This document shows positions 13,718-27,000 of a DNA stretch of 64,000 bases, in pieces. Each line of letters opens with the position of its first letter. The stretch's first letter is position 1. Below the pieces are notes generated by a model, which was not told where the DNA came from, did not search any database, and saw only the letters and a list, made by a program, of their open reading frames with translations. Position numbers and translations under genes: made by a program. Origin of the DNA: Parus major (lineage: Eukaryota > Chordata > Aves > Passeriformes > Paridae); assembly GCF_001522545.3 (NCBI RefSeq), contig NC_031773.1, positions 19,974,302 through 20,038,301 of the forward strand, given 5' to 3'.

Positions 13718-13761
13718 GCTATCATGGCTGCTGTTATCAGCTATCATGGCTGCTGCTCAAA
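13718..13761. repeat. 22-bp tandem duplication (2 copies)
   Basis: The unit GCTATCATGGCTGCTG plus six bases appears at 13718-13739 and 13740-13761. The first 16 bases are identical in both copies. An AATAAATAAATAA stretch follows. Confidence 0.9.
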
Positions 13762-14909
13762 ACAATAAATAAATAAGGATTATCACAAAAAAAAAAGGAA
13801 GAATTTTAACAGACTTTATATTACTGGAGCATTAAGACTCGTAGTCAAAAATAAAAGTAAATATACTGTGCTTAAAATAAATCCAGAATAACCAGAAAAT
13901 ATTAAGAATCAAAGCATTGAGAAAATTAATTTAGCTAGGAAGAGCAAAGAGCAATGAAACAATGCAGGTTTACAGTTAGGGATATAAATGATATCATTCT
14001 TATTGCATAATATTAAATATTTTTAAATATTTTTAAATTGCACATCAATAGTTCTATAGAGAATAATGTCTGTAGAGAATGGCAATGAATATTCTCAAAG
14101 GGCAAAACAAAGAAAATTTCATGCTCCCTGGAGAAAACTGTTGCACAAAAATGCAAGTGAAGGATTTTGTATGTATAGCCCTTCTGAAGAGAGGAGGAGG
14201 AAAAAAAGGAATCACACAAAGATACTTCTCACAGTCTAATCTCATAAACGCAGTGGCTGGAAGGAAAAATGTCATTACTCACACTTACTTTCCATCAGAA
14301 AGCTCCTTCTCATAGCTATGCACAACAGCCCTCTATTTTTGTGTGCACAAGAAATGGTACTGTCAGACTTCTGCTGTGCAGAAAGTACTACCAGAGCAGT
14401 TTGCTTTTATTGGTTTGTGGGTTGGGAGGCTGGTTTGATTAGTTGCATAGCAATTTATTAAATGACAAAATCATGTCTTCCAAGTTTTGGGAGGATTTTC
14501 ATAACAAAATAAAGCATAATTTTCACTTAAAGACAACTTTTAAGCGCCTTACTTATAGACTAAAGTAGAAATTCTAATTACTACATCTATTCTAAAGTTG
14601 TCCATATTCTCTCTCCTCCTCTAATAAAGGAAACAGATCTATTGACCATCTGATGATTGCAATTCCTCTTGTTTTTCCAGGTATCCAGGCTTTCTAACGT
14701 AGCAGTCTACAATGTAAAAATAATCTTCTATAGGGTGACATAGAAAAGATGTCTTGTCACAGTCTCTTGGGAACTTACATGAAGATTCTTCAGAGACTAG
14801 AACTTCCAAGGCAGCACACAGCAGAAGCAGAATTCTTTTGGGTTTTCTGTTTGGGAAAGGATATACTCTAGGTACTCATACAGGATGCAGCAAGTACATG
14901 CTCTGAGAT

Positions 14910-14990
14910 ATGTATATTTGTATATACATATATACACACAAATATATGAATGTGTATGTATTTCCATATGTGTATATAAATGCATATCTA
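14910..14990. repeat. Degenerate TGTA/TATA simple repeat
   Basis: Alternating purine-pyrimidine sequence built of interrupted TATGTATA, TATACACA and TGTATATAAATG pieces. It reads as a decayed dinucleotide or tetranucleotide microsatellite. Confidence 0.7.
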
Positions 14991-17900
14991 TCATCTTAAA
15001 ATTTGTCTTTATGCAAACTAAATTAAATGGGATGGAAATTTCTAACCTCCTTTATGACTTTTTTATGCATACAGAGTTCTCATTCACACACTTAATGAAG
15101 TAAAACACTTTGTAACACAGCAGCCTGAAAGAGTTTCTGCCAACTACATTCTCAATCTTTGCACATTTAAGACAGATTATAACATTAAAAAGATTAAATT
15201 AATCTGTGGCTTCTTCTCTATAATTCCAGTTAATTTTTCATAGTGCAAGTATTTAGCACATAAAGCTCTTCTGATTTCCAGTGTGTTTTGGGGGGTTATT
15301 TGACATATAAGAAATTTTTATTTGTGCTCTCCAGATACACATAACACAGGGAGAGAGGCCTGACACCTCAAGTAAGGTGGCAGCTCATAGAGATACATAC
15401 ATTTATCTGACAACCCATCATCTTCTTTTCAAACTCTTTTTTTTTTTTTATTATGGTCTCTGAATCAATAGAGACTCAAGACATTTTGATGACAGCCTAT
15501 TAATGGACATTTTCCTACTTGCCTATTTCAGTGTTTTTCTTAGATACTGACTCCCATGCCTGTTTCCTAATCCAGTTCCTCCACTGGCTTGGAATAAAAG
15601 GTAATTAGTATGATTATTTTCTGTTCACAGTTATGCTGTGCTTGAAATTTAACCTATTTTATGAAAGGCTAAGCACTAACTGAAACAGTAATTTAACTAA
15701 TCTGTTTTCCTGCTCCTTCCTGAGGAACACTTAACGTTGTTGTAAGAGCATTTTACTCTGACCTCAGTATGCTCTGACACCTGTTTGGCTGTAGTGTCTT
15801 GAACATGTGGGTTCTTTGTAACTCAAACAAAATCTTCCATTTCCAAGCTGGGTACCCATCCTCTGCTGCTGTAGAGACAGTCTGTGGTGAATAATTGTAC
15901 AAAAGCTGGGGAGACTGGCCTTTAGGATGGTGACAATGACCAGGATGAGAGTGTTTAGAGCATGCTTTGTATATTGGAAACATATGTTCAAATACTAGAT
16001 CCCAGTGCAGAGCAAGATAGAAAAGGGTCTCCCTAATAATATGATGTGTCTCTGAACTAAAGTTTCCTCTGATTCCCTACTCCCTATTCCCACAGACTCC
16101 ACACTGGATTTTGAGAAACTTTACTGAAATATGATAAAAAAACACCAAAAAATTCTCTGTCAACTCAGCACTGAATACCCAATGCTTCCCAACATTTAAA
16201 GATCCCATTTATTGGTTCATTGCTTGACCAATTGGCTCATAAGAAGATGTGGAAGGGAGGGAATATGAAAAGTGTTTTTCCCTAAAGCAGCTTTCTATCA
16301 CTGTCTAAAGGATTCACTTACCAGGGACTATAATAATAAAAGTATCTACAGCCCACAGGGGAAAACAAAGCAGGATTTTCAGAGTGATTTCTAAAACTAC
16401 TTTTCCAATAACACCAACTGACTTCTCCAACTCTGTCAGCTCTACCGCATGGAATATGCAATTTCCTGCAAATTTACTGGTAGCTTTGCAGGGTGGAAGT
16501 GTAGCAAAGCAATGGAACCGATGTGTTGCTTCAAGCAGGATTTTCTTCTAAAGGTGTATTTTTTTGGCTTAATTTCAAAATACAGAGGAAACTTCAATGT
16601 AGTGATGGGTTTGCTTTCATCTGAAATAAAAAGAATTTATGCTACTCATTGTTACAGGAAAATCAAACTGCAGAATTTGAATTTTGCTTAAAATACTTTT
16701 CTTTCTGAGAGATTTCAGTTTGAGGGCTGGAATCAAAATTTAACCAAAGCCACAGCTTCCAGTTATTCCAAATCCACAGGAAAGCTTAAGTCATAGCAAT
16801 CCTCAGAAAGTTCAGTACACAAACACAGACAGAGCTCCTTAACAAATGATACCCTTTTACCCACCTGAGCTGAAAGCAGCTATCCATCACCCAAGAAGCC
16901 TGATACACCAGTTCACTGCCCAGGAATATCAAGGGCCAGAACACCTCTATCTTGCAGCAGTAGAACAGCTACATTCAAAAAGCACTGCTCTCCAAGTGGC
17001 TTCCCTGACCGTGCCAGATTTCCGTAGCTGTTTGGGCTGGGTAACATTTGTTGGTAGAGCCAACAAATACATTGTGAGGCTGGAAAGCAGGACTAAAGAC
17101 TGTCACCTTGAAAAAGCAATAAGACTGTATGTGGAAAAGCAATCGGCAAGGAGGATGCAATGACCTCTGAGCTGTTTGGATAATGTCTTGGGATCTGGCC
17201 CTGCATGGAAGTAGATTTTAAAATACAAATAATAGAATGAGATTTCTTGATGAGCCTTCTGGGTACATTGGAGGCATGGAATCTAAGTCCACTGGTGCTT
17301 TAAGCATCAAAGCTCAAATACTTTAAATGATCAGGAGCCTAAATTAGTTATTTTTATTACCATATTTTAATTCATAATCACTGTAACACTATTTGCATAC
17401 AGAATATCAAAAGAAATAGGCCATTGTAAATCTACACCTATACTTTTTAATTGGCAAAATTCTTCTGAACTGTGAGCTTAAAAATGCAACTAGAGCTATT
17501 TTTTAGATTATGCATTTTCTTATTTACTCATTTCTAGAACAGAATAGAAAAAAACTCCAGGGTCATTTATTTTAAGCCACAATTTCTGACAGGTTTGATT
17601 TAACTTAGATTGCAAAGTCACCTTGAAAAGTCCATCCAACTAGTTTTGTAGAAAAAGAAATAAGGAGTTAAATACTGTGAAAAAAAAAATAGTGCTTTGG
17701 GTAATTTTTTCTTCAATATCACCATAAGAAACCTCTGGAGTTCTTACACTCTGTTGTGTGTCTGTACCCTTGCCCTCTCTATCCACTTCAAAACATTACA
17801 GAACATTGTGGACTAACTGGGAAGGATTCTCCTGTCTAAACATTGATGTCTAGAGAACCTCAGCAGAGTTGGCAAATATGATATAGCAGATGTAGACTTT

Positions 17901-18076
17901 GACAGCATTAGATGTTATGATTGTGACATAGGGGGGATGCAATGCAAAACTTCTACAGCACTTTCCTGAACAGATGGGAAAGTGTCCAAAAGTAACTTCC
18001 TTACTTGAAATCTCAAGGAGTGGGAGATGTGACACAGAGAATAAATGCTGACGAAGAGGAAACAGGCACATGTGTG

Positions 18077-18092
18077 TATATATATATATATA
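18077..18092. repeat. (TA)8 microsatellite
   Basis: Eight TA units follow a short (TG)3 run and precede AATAAACC. Confidence 0.9.
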
Positions 18093-20279
18093 AATAAACC
18101 TAAGTAAAATGAAATCTTCATGTCATTTGCACTAAATGCATTAATCACATCTGACTTGACACATTTAGTAAACATTTAATTCCAAAGAATTATTCCTCTG
18201 TGTTCAGTACAAAAGTGAAATAGTTTTGAGGTTTTTTTAGAATAGAATCTAACAGAATAACTGCAACATCATTGTAAAAATTTTAAATCAACATGATACT
18301 TCAGAAAAAAATCAACCCATCATATAAACTCTTTGATTAAAAAAGAAAAAACACCTCACATTTAAAAATTTTCCACCTAAATAGAAACATTAAATATTTG
18401 TCTGTAGCGCTGTATGCATTTAGTGGATGTAGTGTAAAAATGGAATGAGCATCTAAAGTCTCTTTAATCATGTCACGCTCTCTTATGTTCTGAGAGGCAC
18501 TATTAAAATATACTTTTGGTATGTTATATCCATATTGACTACTCTGTGTATAAATATATGTGCACTAAGTCAGCACATGCTTCTTGTATTTTGAAAATTT
18601 CAGTTAAAGGTATGTATGTGCTGAATAACACTCAAAAGAAATTTATTGAAGGAGTTGGAAGAAAGGATGGAGAGAAACATAGCAGGCAAAAGAGGAAGAA
18701 AAAGCTGGTTTTTGCTGAGGGATTTTTGAAAGCATTCATTTCTGAATCCACTCCTCTTGAAGTTAATGATAAAACTCTTATGGATTTTGGTGACAAAAAG
18801 ACAAGTTCCCAGACCTTTTGAAAATTTCTTCCTATCAGTATAAGTCTCTCCCTACTGAAGAGTTGCTTCTGTGACTTCATGCTTAACAGAACAAAAGAAA
18901 AGTCTATTCTTTTGAGACTATGAGAGCAGAGGCAGAAGGAGTGAAAGAATAATAACAGAGCAAGAAGTAAAGAGCTAGAATTTCTTTTACTGAGCAGCTG
19001 AAGCCAATGGAGCAACACATGCCACATAAGGAAGAAACCCAGGAAGTTTGTCAATAATTTGTGTCCTCTGGAAACATATGCATTACATTATTTCATAGCC
19101 ACTGCCCTCATTATATACTGGGTCCAACAGTATCATTATAAAACAAGAAAAAAAAATATACATAGATATTTTTATATGGATTCTATAGAATCCATCAGAT
19201 CGTTTTAGTTCTCAGGTTCTAGGAAGATTTGCTGTGTTGTTGTAGCTTCTGCTTTTATACAAACAAGGCTGATGTAATTATTCCCTAGGAATGATTTAGG
19301 GGTTTTGGCTATCTTACCTGTTTTCATCACTCTGTTACTGCTTTCATCCTAAAATGAATTTTAGCTTGTTCTTTTATGAATATATTGTAATGAAAATTGC
19401 AAATTTAAAATAAGAACTTCTGATAACAGGATATCATTTTCATCAACCCGACAACTTCTGTGATGACTTTGAAAGTAAATAGTTTCTAGCATGAACTTTC
19501 TAATTAACAGTTAAAAAGAAACTGAATGCATGTAATAAACTCCGTGACTTGAATATCTCAACATTTAAGCTTCCCTTTTCTAGAACTGGTTTCTTAAGGA
19601 ATAAATGTCCTCAGAAATCCCACTGTGCTGGAGTTTTCTGTGTCTTCCATACATGTTCCGAAAGTTTACCCTTTACTCATTTCTTAGCTACATCAAAACT
19701 AAGTACTGTAAACTAGCATCAATTTTGCTGGGCTGTTGCAATCCCACAGCCTTTTGGGGTCAAACAAAGGAGTTATGTCTAAGCACAAAGGATAAGGAAA
19801 TATGGTCAGCCAGTCAGAAGTCAGACACAGATAACCAAACTCAGCTCCAGAGTGATGGAGGTCCCCTGACCAATACTGCAGAATGAGGCTACAAGTTTAG
19901 GGCTCTTCATTGGCCAGCTTCTCTCATTAAACTAATGACAAAGCATTCAGTAACCTTAATGATTAAAGGTTAGAACCATGAGTCATTATCAATTTCTCGA
20001 TTATTTTTTACTAATAGCACTGATCAAAATCTGAGGAGTTTAATGAGAAAAATTGCCTTGTTGATGCATTTTTATAGCATCCTTTCTTTAAAAATTCACT
20101 TAATCTAACTTTTAGGCTGAATATAGTCTTACAGTCAAAAGGGAAAGAAAGACAAACAACCAATCCCAAACTCAGAACAAGTTACATTTACCTTGGTTAC
20201 TTCCTGCTCTAAATGTTACAGAGAATGTCTTAAAATCTGGAAGATTTTATTTTTTGATGTTGCTTTCTATTTAAATATC

Positions 20280-20475
20280 AAGATGATTGGCATCAGCCAA
20301 TGAGGCTTTACAAAGGGAAAATCATGACTGACAAATTTGGTGGCACACTGTGATGGTTTTAAAGCATTGGTGGATCTGGCAGAGCAAGTGACATTTTCTG
20401 TTTGGACTTCTGCAATGCAATTGACACTATCCCACATGACATCCTGATCTTCAAACTGGAGACTTGGATTCCAAC
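20280..20475 (+). mobile_element. CR1 LINE reverse-transcriptase fragment
   Basis: Translating the plus strand with frame changes gives first a region like the CR1 'GFTKGKSCLTNLV' stretch, here 'LYKGKIMTDKFGG'. In one open frame it then gives DFCNAIDTIPHDILIFKLE at about 20405-20461. That is the conserved reverse-transcriptase block that reads DFxKAFDTVPHxILxxKLE in avian CR1. Frame breaks and a stop between the blocks show it is dead. It is an interior piece: both the endonuclease and the 3' untranslated end are missing. The similarity stops where the LTR-like block begins. Confidence 0.85.
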
Positions 20476-20512
20476 CCCTCAGCACTCTATGATAAGTTTG
20501 TTTGGAACAAAC

Positions 20513-21015
20513 TGTGTTGGGAGGAAAGGGTCAGAAGCAGAAGAATGGAGAGGAGGATGGTCAATTGGCTCAAGTGGCCTTGCAGCTGGGGCCTGCAGAA
20601 TAACAGTGTGGAACACCACGTATATTGTGCCTTCTGCTGTTGATCCTCTGACTGTTTTGAGGAGCAGGATCTCTGTGTGGAGATAACATATGTGTTTATG
20701 GGGACTTGGAGGCACTCTCACAGACCTGCTTGAGCTCCCAGTCTTGGGAGAGAGAATATCAAAGCTCAGAGCTCATAAAAGAGCACAGGGGAGATCACAA
20801 CATGGGCTGCATGGGCCCTTAATAAATTCATGCAAACAGCAGCCTCACCTGCTGGGATGGGCTCAGCATGATGGTGCCGTCACTCCCACCTGTGTCTCCA
20901 CCTGGGTACTGCTTTGGGATCCTCCAATTAGTGAGGTAATTAAATAAATTTACTCTTTGCAGTTCGGCCATGGTTTTGTGGTAGTTCTGGGTGCCTGCCT
21001 GTGTCAACTCACACA
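20513..21015 (+). mobile_element. Candidate solo LTR beside the CR1 fragment
   Basis: The block has LTR-like order. It starts TGTGTTGGGAGG, has a TATA-like CATAAAAGAG at about 20775, an AATAAA signal at 20943-20948 followed by a short GT-rich stretch, and ends AACTCACACA, so TGTGT and ACACA are mirrored at the ends. I see no clear target-site duplication and do not recognise the family. The 5' edge is the weakest call. Frames of 80-94 codons inside it are read-throughs. Confidence 0.45.
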
Positions 21016-24000
21016 ACTAGTATAACCACTGCAAAATCACATTAAATGACCCAAAAGAGACAAAGATTTTGTTTCTGGAACTGTTCTTACCATCACCAAA
21101 ATATATTTTCAAAACTTATATTTCTACAATTCTACATATTATAACATTTATATATACAATTTCTACGATTATAACATAAGTTTTATAATATAAATTTTAT
21201 TAGTAGACATGTGAGGTATGGCAATAATTCCTTCTACTTTGAAAGTCAGTATAATTATTCTCATACTTTCATAATTTATAGCCCAGTACCAACTGACTTT
21301 TAATAGTTCCTACATAATAACATTATTTTACATTATAAGTGTTTACCACAAAATAGTGTATATTAACCACAAAGAGTGGCAGAAAAAGCTGCATGTGATT
21401 TTGTTTTGTAACAGATTGCCAGTGCTAACAAGAATACACAGCAATTGAAAACAACCTTCTCAAGACAAAAATTACTTCATTATTACTACATCCAGTAAGG
21501 CTAGCAAGAGCCTTTCAAAGGAAGTGCTTTCATTTAATTAACAGATGAGAAAAAATATAAACTTGGACATTTTGCTGAAATTTTGTTTCCTACATTACCT
21601 CCCCTCATTATCATACTTTTCATTAAATGTATTATTTTAGTTAGGCAGTGCATCATTTTCTGGATTCCTAGTGTCACATAAAAGGGATATGCTAAATTGG
21701 ATGGGAAATTCCATTGAAGCTAACTGTTGTTTGGGAAATCACATTTATGGGGTCATTTCTTTATTTCTGGAATCACAATCCTAAAATTAATAGGACTGTT
21801 CAAAGTATATGCAGTGAATAATCTAGATACTTGCTGATTCCCATCCAGCAAAATGATCCTTATGAAGAAAGACTGAAAGAGAATACAGGCTACAATCTCA
21901 GCTTTTATTGCTACCTCATGGATGAGTTCAAGATGAATATGCAACATATTCAGCATATCCTACAGTGATTTAAGTGTTTTTGATAATATTATTCCCATTT
22001 CAGCAAAGAGAGCAATTAAATCCTACAAGAGAACAAGAACAGCTTTTTTCTTTCTTTCTTTCCCTTCCCTCTCATTAATAATCTATGGAATATCATAAAC
22101 ATTCTGGCAGCTTCTCTTGTAGGTGCTCCCAGCTGATGTGGGACACCAAAGGACCAGCAGAGTTTTAACCAAGTAAGAAAAGATGACCCTGGAATTCCTG
22201 GCAAATGCTGTGATTCCCTGGGGACACAAGGAGACCAATTTCACCTCAGAAAGACAGAATAATGATGCTTTCTGCTTTTGTTCGACATACAGACTTGTTA
22301 ATTTATGACTGCCAACTGATCATTAAAACTCCCGTGGTGTTGATTCTTTGCTCTAGATATTCTTCTGCATCACCTGACTTGCAGATCAAAGCAGCTAAGG
22401 GAAAGCTATCCTAGAGCACGTTCAGATCTCTGTCTATAGAGGACTCCGATGTTTATGGGCAGATGACTGCCATGTGATCTCCAAATGAGATTCCAGGTAG
22501 ATCCATTTTCGGTTCTACACCTCCAGAGACAAAAAAGGTATTGCATTAAGGTTTTGTTCTCTGCATGTGTTACTTTTCTTTTTTCCTTGAGAAGCAATTG
22601 TTAGAGAAAATTCATCCAAGACTTTCTTTCCTTCAAAGTTAAAGGCAGATCTTAAATTTAAAAGCTGAGTATACACTAACTCTGACAGAAGAAAAAATAC
22701 AGATCAGTCAGCAATCAATAGAAGAGTCTGGCCTTCTGCATTTGAATCCTGTAAGGCACTGTTCCCAGAGAGAGCTCCCAGGTTTGTTAAAACATCTCCC
22801 TCCCTCTATTCCTTCTTCCTTTGAAGTAAATTTCTTTCTCCTGCCGTTACTGCTGTCACTGCTAAATTATATATGCCCTCGTGTTCTAAAAACTCTGCAT
22901 CAGGCACAGTAGTCAAGCACCATTTTCTTCTGTAGCTTACAGCTGTATGAAACCCAGGTTTTCCTCAGTTTTCAGGTAATTCTGCCTCCTTGAATGCCTC
23001 ACCATTTATTATGTATCCTCTAAAAAGAAGGAATATCTTCCACTCAGTGTGTTGGAATAAAGTAGACTTGTTCCAATTCCACAATATTAGCCCCCAGCAT
23101 GTCTTCCACAATGGAAGGAATTTCCATGGTTCAGAATCAAATTTAGGAAAATCAATCCAATTAATCAAGGTACAATTACACTGTAAAATTAGGGCTATCT
23201 CCTAAAATGCTTAAATCTGCTGCAATATCCAGCATCTCTTTGGAAAATATAAGTATTTTCATTAGCTGATTCTCAATAATATGAAACACTGAAAAAAGAA
23301 AAAGTAAAAAATAAAAGTGTGCTGAACTGGAAAGGAAGAGTCATCTTGCTTTTGCCTAAATATGATCTCAAGGTAACCAGCCAAAGTCCACAGTAAACAG
23401 TGTAACTTGGACTATATGAAGCAGACCTGCAATCTTAGAAACAGAAAAATGTTGTCTTGGTTTTGTTTCTATTTTGGTCTCTTCTTTCAGTAGTAGTTCA
23501 CAACATAATGATCAAATAAATACAATGTCTGTTTGTCTATAATCATGTAACAAAAGAGTGAAAAACAAGATAAAGCAGGAAGATAATGGACTTGTACTGA
23601 AACCAACCAGAATATTTTTTAGCAATTCTATTCTAGATTGCTGCAGTTTTCCACTTCAGAGTTAAGCAACAAAATCAAAAGGCCCTTCACAATACAGGAG
23701 GATTCTGAAGTCTTTGAGAGGTGGTTTACTGGAAATTGGGCAATTCAAGGAGAAGTTCTTTGAAAATAGATTAAATGTGAAGTGTCAATATCCATCTATA
23801 GATCTGCTACTAAGGAGCCAAAAAGCCATTTTGCTGCAAAAAAACCCCTAGCAATGTACCTTTTTTTATCAGATCCAAATTCCACCAAAGTCAGAGTTTT
23901 TGCATTGTTTCAAGTAGGCTCCGCATCAAGGCCAAAGTTAAGGAAGAGGGTGCAGTCAGGACAGACATAAATGCAAAATGCTCATATTGGGGAAACTGTT

Positions 24001-27000
24001 GGTTTTGCCATAGAGACTGTGTTAGTGCCCACCAATACGCGAAAAATGGATGGGCATGAACACATACATTTCCAAATATTTCCAAAATACAGCCCTAGTT
24101 TTGGCTGAATAAAATGGCCTTTTCCAGCTCGCTTCCCAGACAAAGAGACGTCTTTCTTTACTTGCAAACTGTCAGTCATGCTGCAGTGAGCACAGACACC
24201 ATGAGTCACTCTTCTTTGAGCTCTAATCTCTGCTCATAGTGACAAATAAGACTCAAAAATCAATATGGCTCTGACTCCTCATATCTTTGGGGATTTTATT
24301 ACTATTTTTTTAATATCAAGTAAATGTATTGCATGTTTTAGGTACAAAACTAGAGGATATAAAATTGTGATTATAATTAAATGAAATGTCAAACAGCTTA
24401 AAATGCACCTGCAATGGTGTTACCATCTTGTTATAAAAATGTAAGCTAACTGCCATACCTTTAGAGCCTTTTTTACGTTACTCCTCTAGGCTTATGGCAG
24501 TCTAGTTCTCACCTTTTATAGACTACTACAAATTGTAAAGCAAAACAGTGCATATCTCTTCTACAGGTCAGAAGAAGATACATTTTATAATGTTTATTAT
24601 ATACATATATCATATACATACATAATATGCCTTGAACTATAGTAAAAGGATCTACAAGTAATGATTTAATGTACAATGTCATCTCCAAAGGGATGCTATC
24701 TTCCCACAATTCCCATAAGCTTCCCATAATCATTCTATTATTGTCCAAGATGTACTGAACAGAAATATTAACTATCTTGTGTATCACCTATATACCTGTC
24801 GAGGTAGGGACTTCCTTTGCCACTAGGTTTTGTGGAGATAACTATTCCACTAATTTCCTTTAGTTTGAAGCCTTCCCCCAAAAGAGTAAAAGGAGGTCTG
24901 CTAAAACAGAATTACCTTCCAGAGTGTCAGATTTAAATATCTGGGAGAATTTAATGTTCCACATTCTAACCAATATCCTTGCTTAATATGAGAATAAATA
25001 CTTTTTTTCTGTAACAACCTCTGTCATGGGATCCCACATACTCTGAAAAAATACATCCACTTCGATTTTGTTTGTAGTTTCAACAAAGTCTTACAGATCA
25101 CCATCAACTGTAATACTTACCTCCTGAAAAATTGCACTGAAAATTTTAAGTCACATTGCACAATGCTGTAACAGAAAATCAGTAGTCCTAATTAACCTGC
25201 AGATTTGCTACTATTTTAACTACTTTAGTTGAGGATAGAACTGTGCTTGAGAATGGAAATAATTACATGACCAAAAGTGACACAATTCCTGCTTTGTGAA
25301 CATCTACATCAGAAGAAAAGCATTCCTGTAAAAGAATTACTCCTTTTCAGAGTTCAGTACACACTTAGCTGATGGTACACTTTTACCACCGTGGTCACAA
25401 TAGTACAGGTGGAATATGGAAAGATCACCTTAGAAATGCAATGTATTGTTTCTCTATTCTCCTCCTAGCCTTGCTGTATAATTTGATTATCTATCTTACA
25501 TATGGTCTTCTAAATAATCAGTAAGGAAGACAAGCTAGTTCTAAAATCAGATTTGATTGATGGAAATGCATCAGTTTCAATTCAAAAGTACCATTTATAA
25601 GTACCAAAAGCTGCTTTTAATTTCCCCTGGGATTTGAGTAGCCTTCAATTGCATTATCACTTCTTCAAATGAGCAAAGGAAATTAAGAAAAAAAATAGTG
25701 AAGTCTAGTACTTACATTGAATGCAAGGGTGGATTTTATTTTTATGAGAGCTAATTACAATGTTCATGAAGTGGGAGAGATGTGTGAGAAGAGTACAACA
25801 GCAAAGCTCAATACTGCAACCCCTGCCAAAAGATCCCTCCACCTGTTAATCATTCTGCAAGATATTTCTAGTTTGGGCAAAAATAAGTAAGGTGCTACAC
25901 TGTGTGAGTTTGATATAACATTGCTTCAGACACTGCAAGAGGATGTGTCAGCACATATATGAAAGCCATAAGTAATAAAAGCCTCAGATAATAATATATG
26001 CACTCTCTCTGTCATCATTATGCACCATCATTTTTAGATGTCACCATGCATTCTTGCTGAGTCCTCTGGCATATGTCCATTAGAGCCATTTACTGTCAAG
26101 TAAGCATTCTCCTTCATGGCACTGGTGATCCTTTCAGTGCTCATCAGAGAAACCCACAGAAAGATCCAAAGATAATGGGGATCTTGGAAGCTGACTGTAA
26201 AAAAAAATCCTAAGAAAATACAAATTATGTGCTTTTGGACATTTTTCTAATTTCTAATTTTCTAATAAATTTCAGAATTTGGAATGCAAGTGTGGACTTT
26301 CATTTCACAATCCCAGAAAACAGCATTAATCAGAGAAAAGCTGAAACCCATACCCACTGTATAGGTTCGGGGTGTATGAGAGAGAGAGAGCACTTGAAAA
26401 GTGGATTTAAGGAGGGCTGTCAGAACTTTTGGCTTGAATTGCAGTGCATAAACTCTTAAAAAATCAATATGGAGTGACAGTAGTTAAGCCCTGCATTCAA
26501 TGCTGTAACTTCTTCTCTGAATGTTCCCAGTTCTTAATGTTAGCAGATACTTTTCTCTGTTCAATGGGTTGAGAGAGGGGAAAAGGTGACTCTCCAGCCT
26601 TTACCCCTAATATAAAGCATGGCTGTGCAAGATTTTAGGAACATCCAGAGAAGTGTAATCCAAAAAGAAGATGTTGTAGGCTAAAACTACTGTTGTCTAC
26701 CACTGCAAAGAGTTTGCAAAGTGAATAACCCACAAAGTGGACTTGCTGTATTTTGACTGATACCAGGTTAGAATGTAAAAGCATTTATTGTATCATTAAT
26801 CTCCATTGGTAGCAAACATCTCTCTGCATCAGAACAGTGGTGAAAATACAATCACACAATTATCATCTTTGCAATTAAGACCTAAAGTGACTTTCAACGT
26901 AATCCAGGCTGATTGACAAAGTCAGTGAGAGCTACTGACAGACTGATCATATAACCTGATTAATTTTTGTACAGGCAAAAAAAAAAAATTCTTAAAATAG

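Larger units (their letters stand above)
3159..20279. other. Long AT-rich non-coding stretch, no gene seen
   Basis: No recognisable gene, LTR or LINE. The stretch holds the tandem duplications, poly-A tract, hairpin, X-box and small microsatellites listed separately. Somewhat GC-richer islands at about 8440-8720, 11570-12000 and 16840-17170 give frames of 105-140 codons. Those proteins have no motif I recognise, no conserved partner frame and no splice structure, so I do not call them genes. The islands could be old repeats or conserved non-coding elements. Confidence 0.6.

Noticed and set aside
16846..17163. 105-codon plus-strand frame that looks protein-like
   Set aside because: No family resemblance, no flanking exons, and an overlapping minus-strand frame; kept as non-coding.
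20690..20947. 85-codon plus-strand frame
   Set aside because: It falls wholly inside the LTR-like block with TATA and AATAAA signals.
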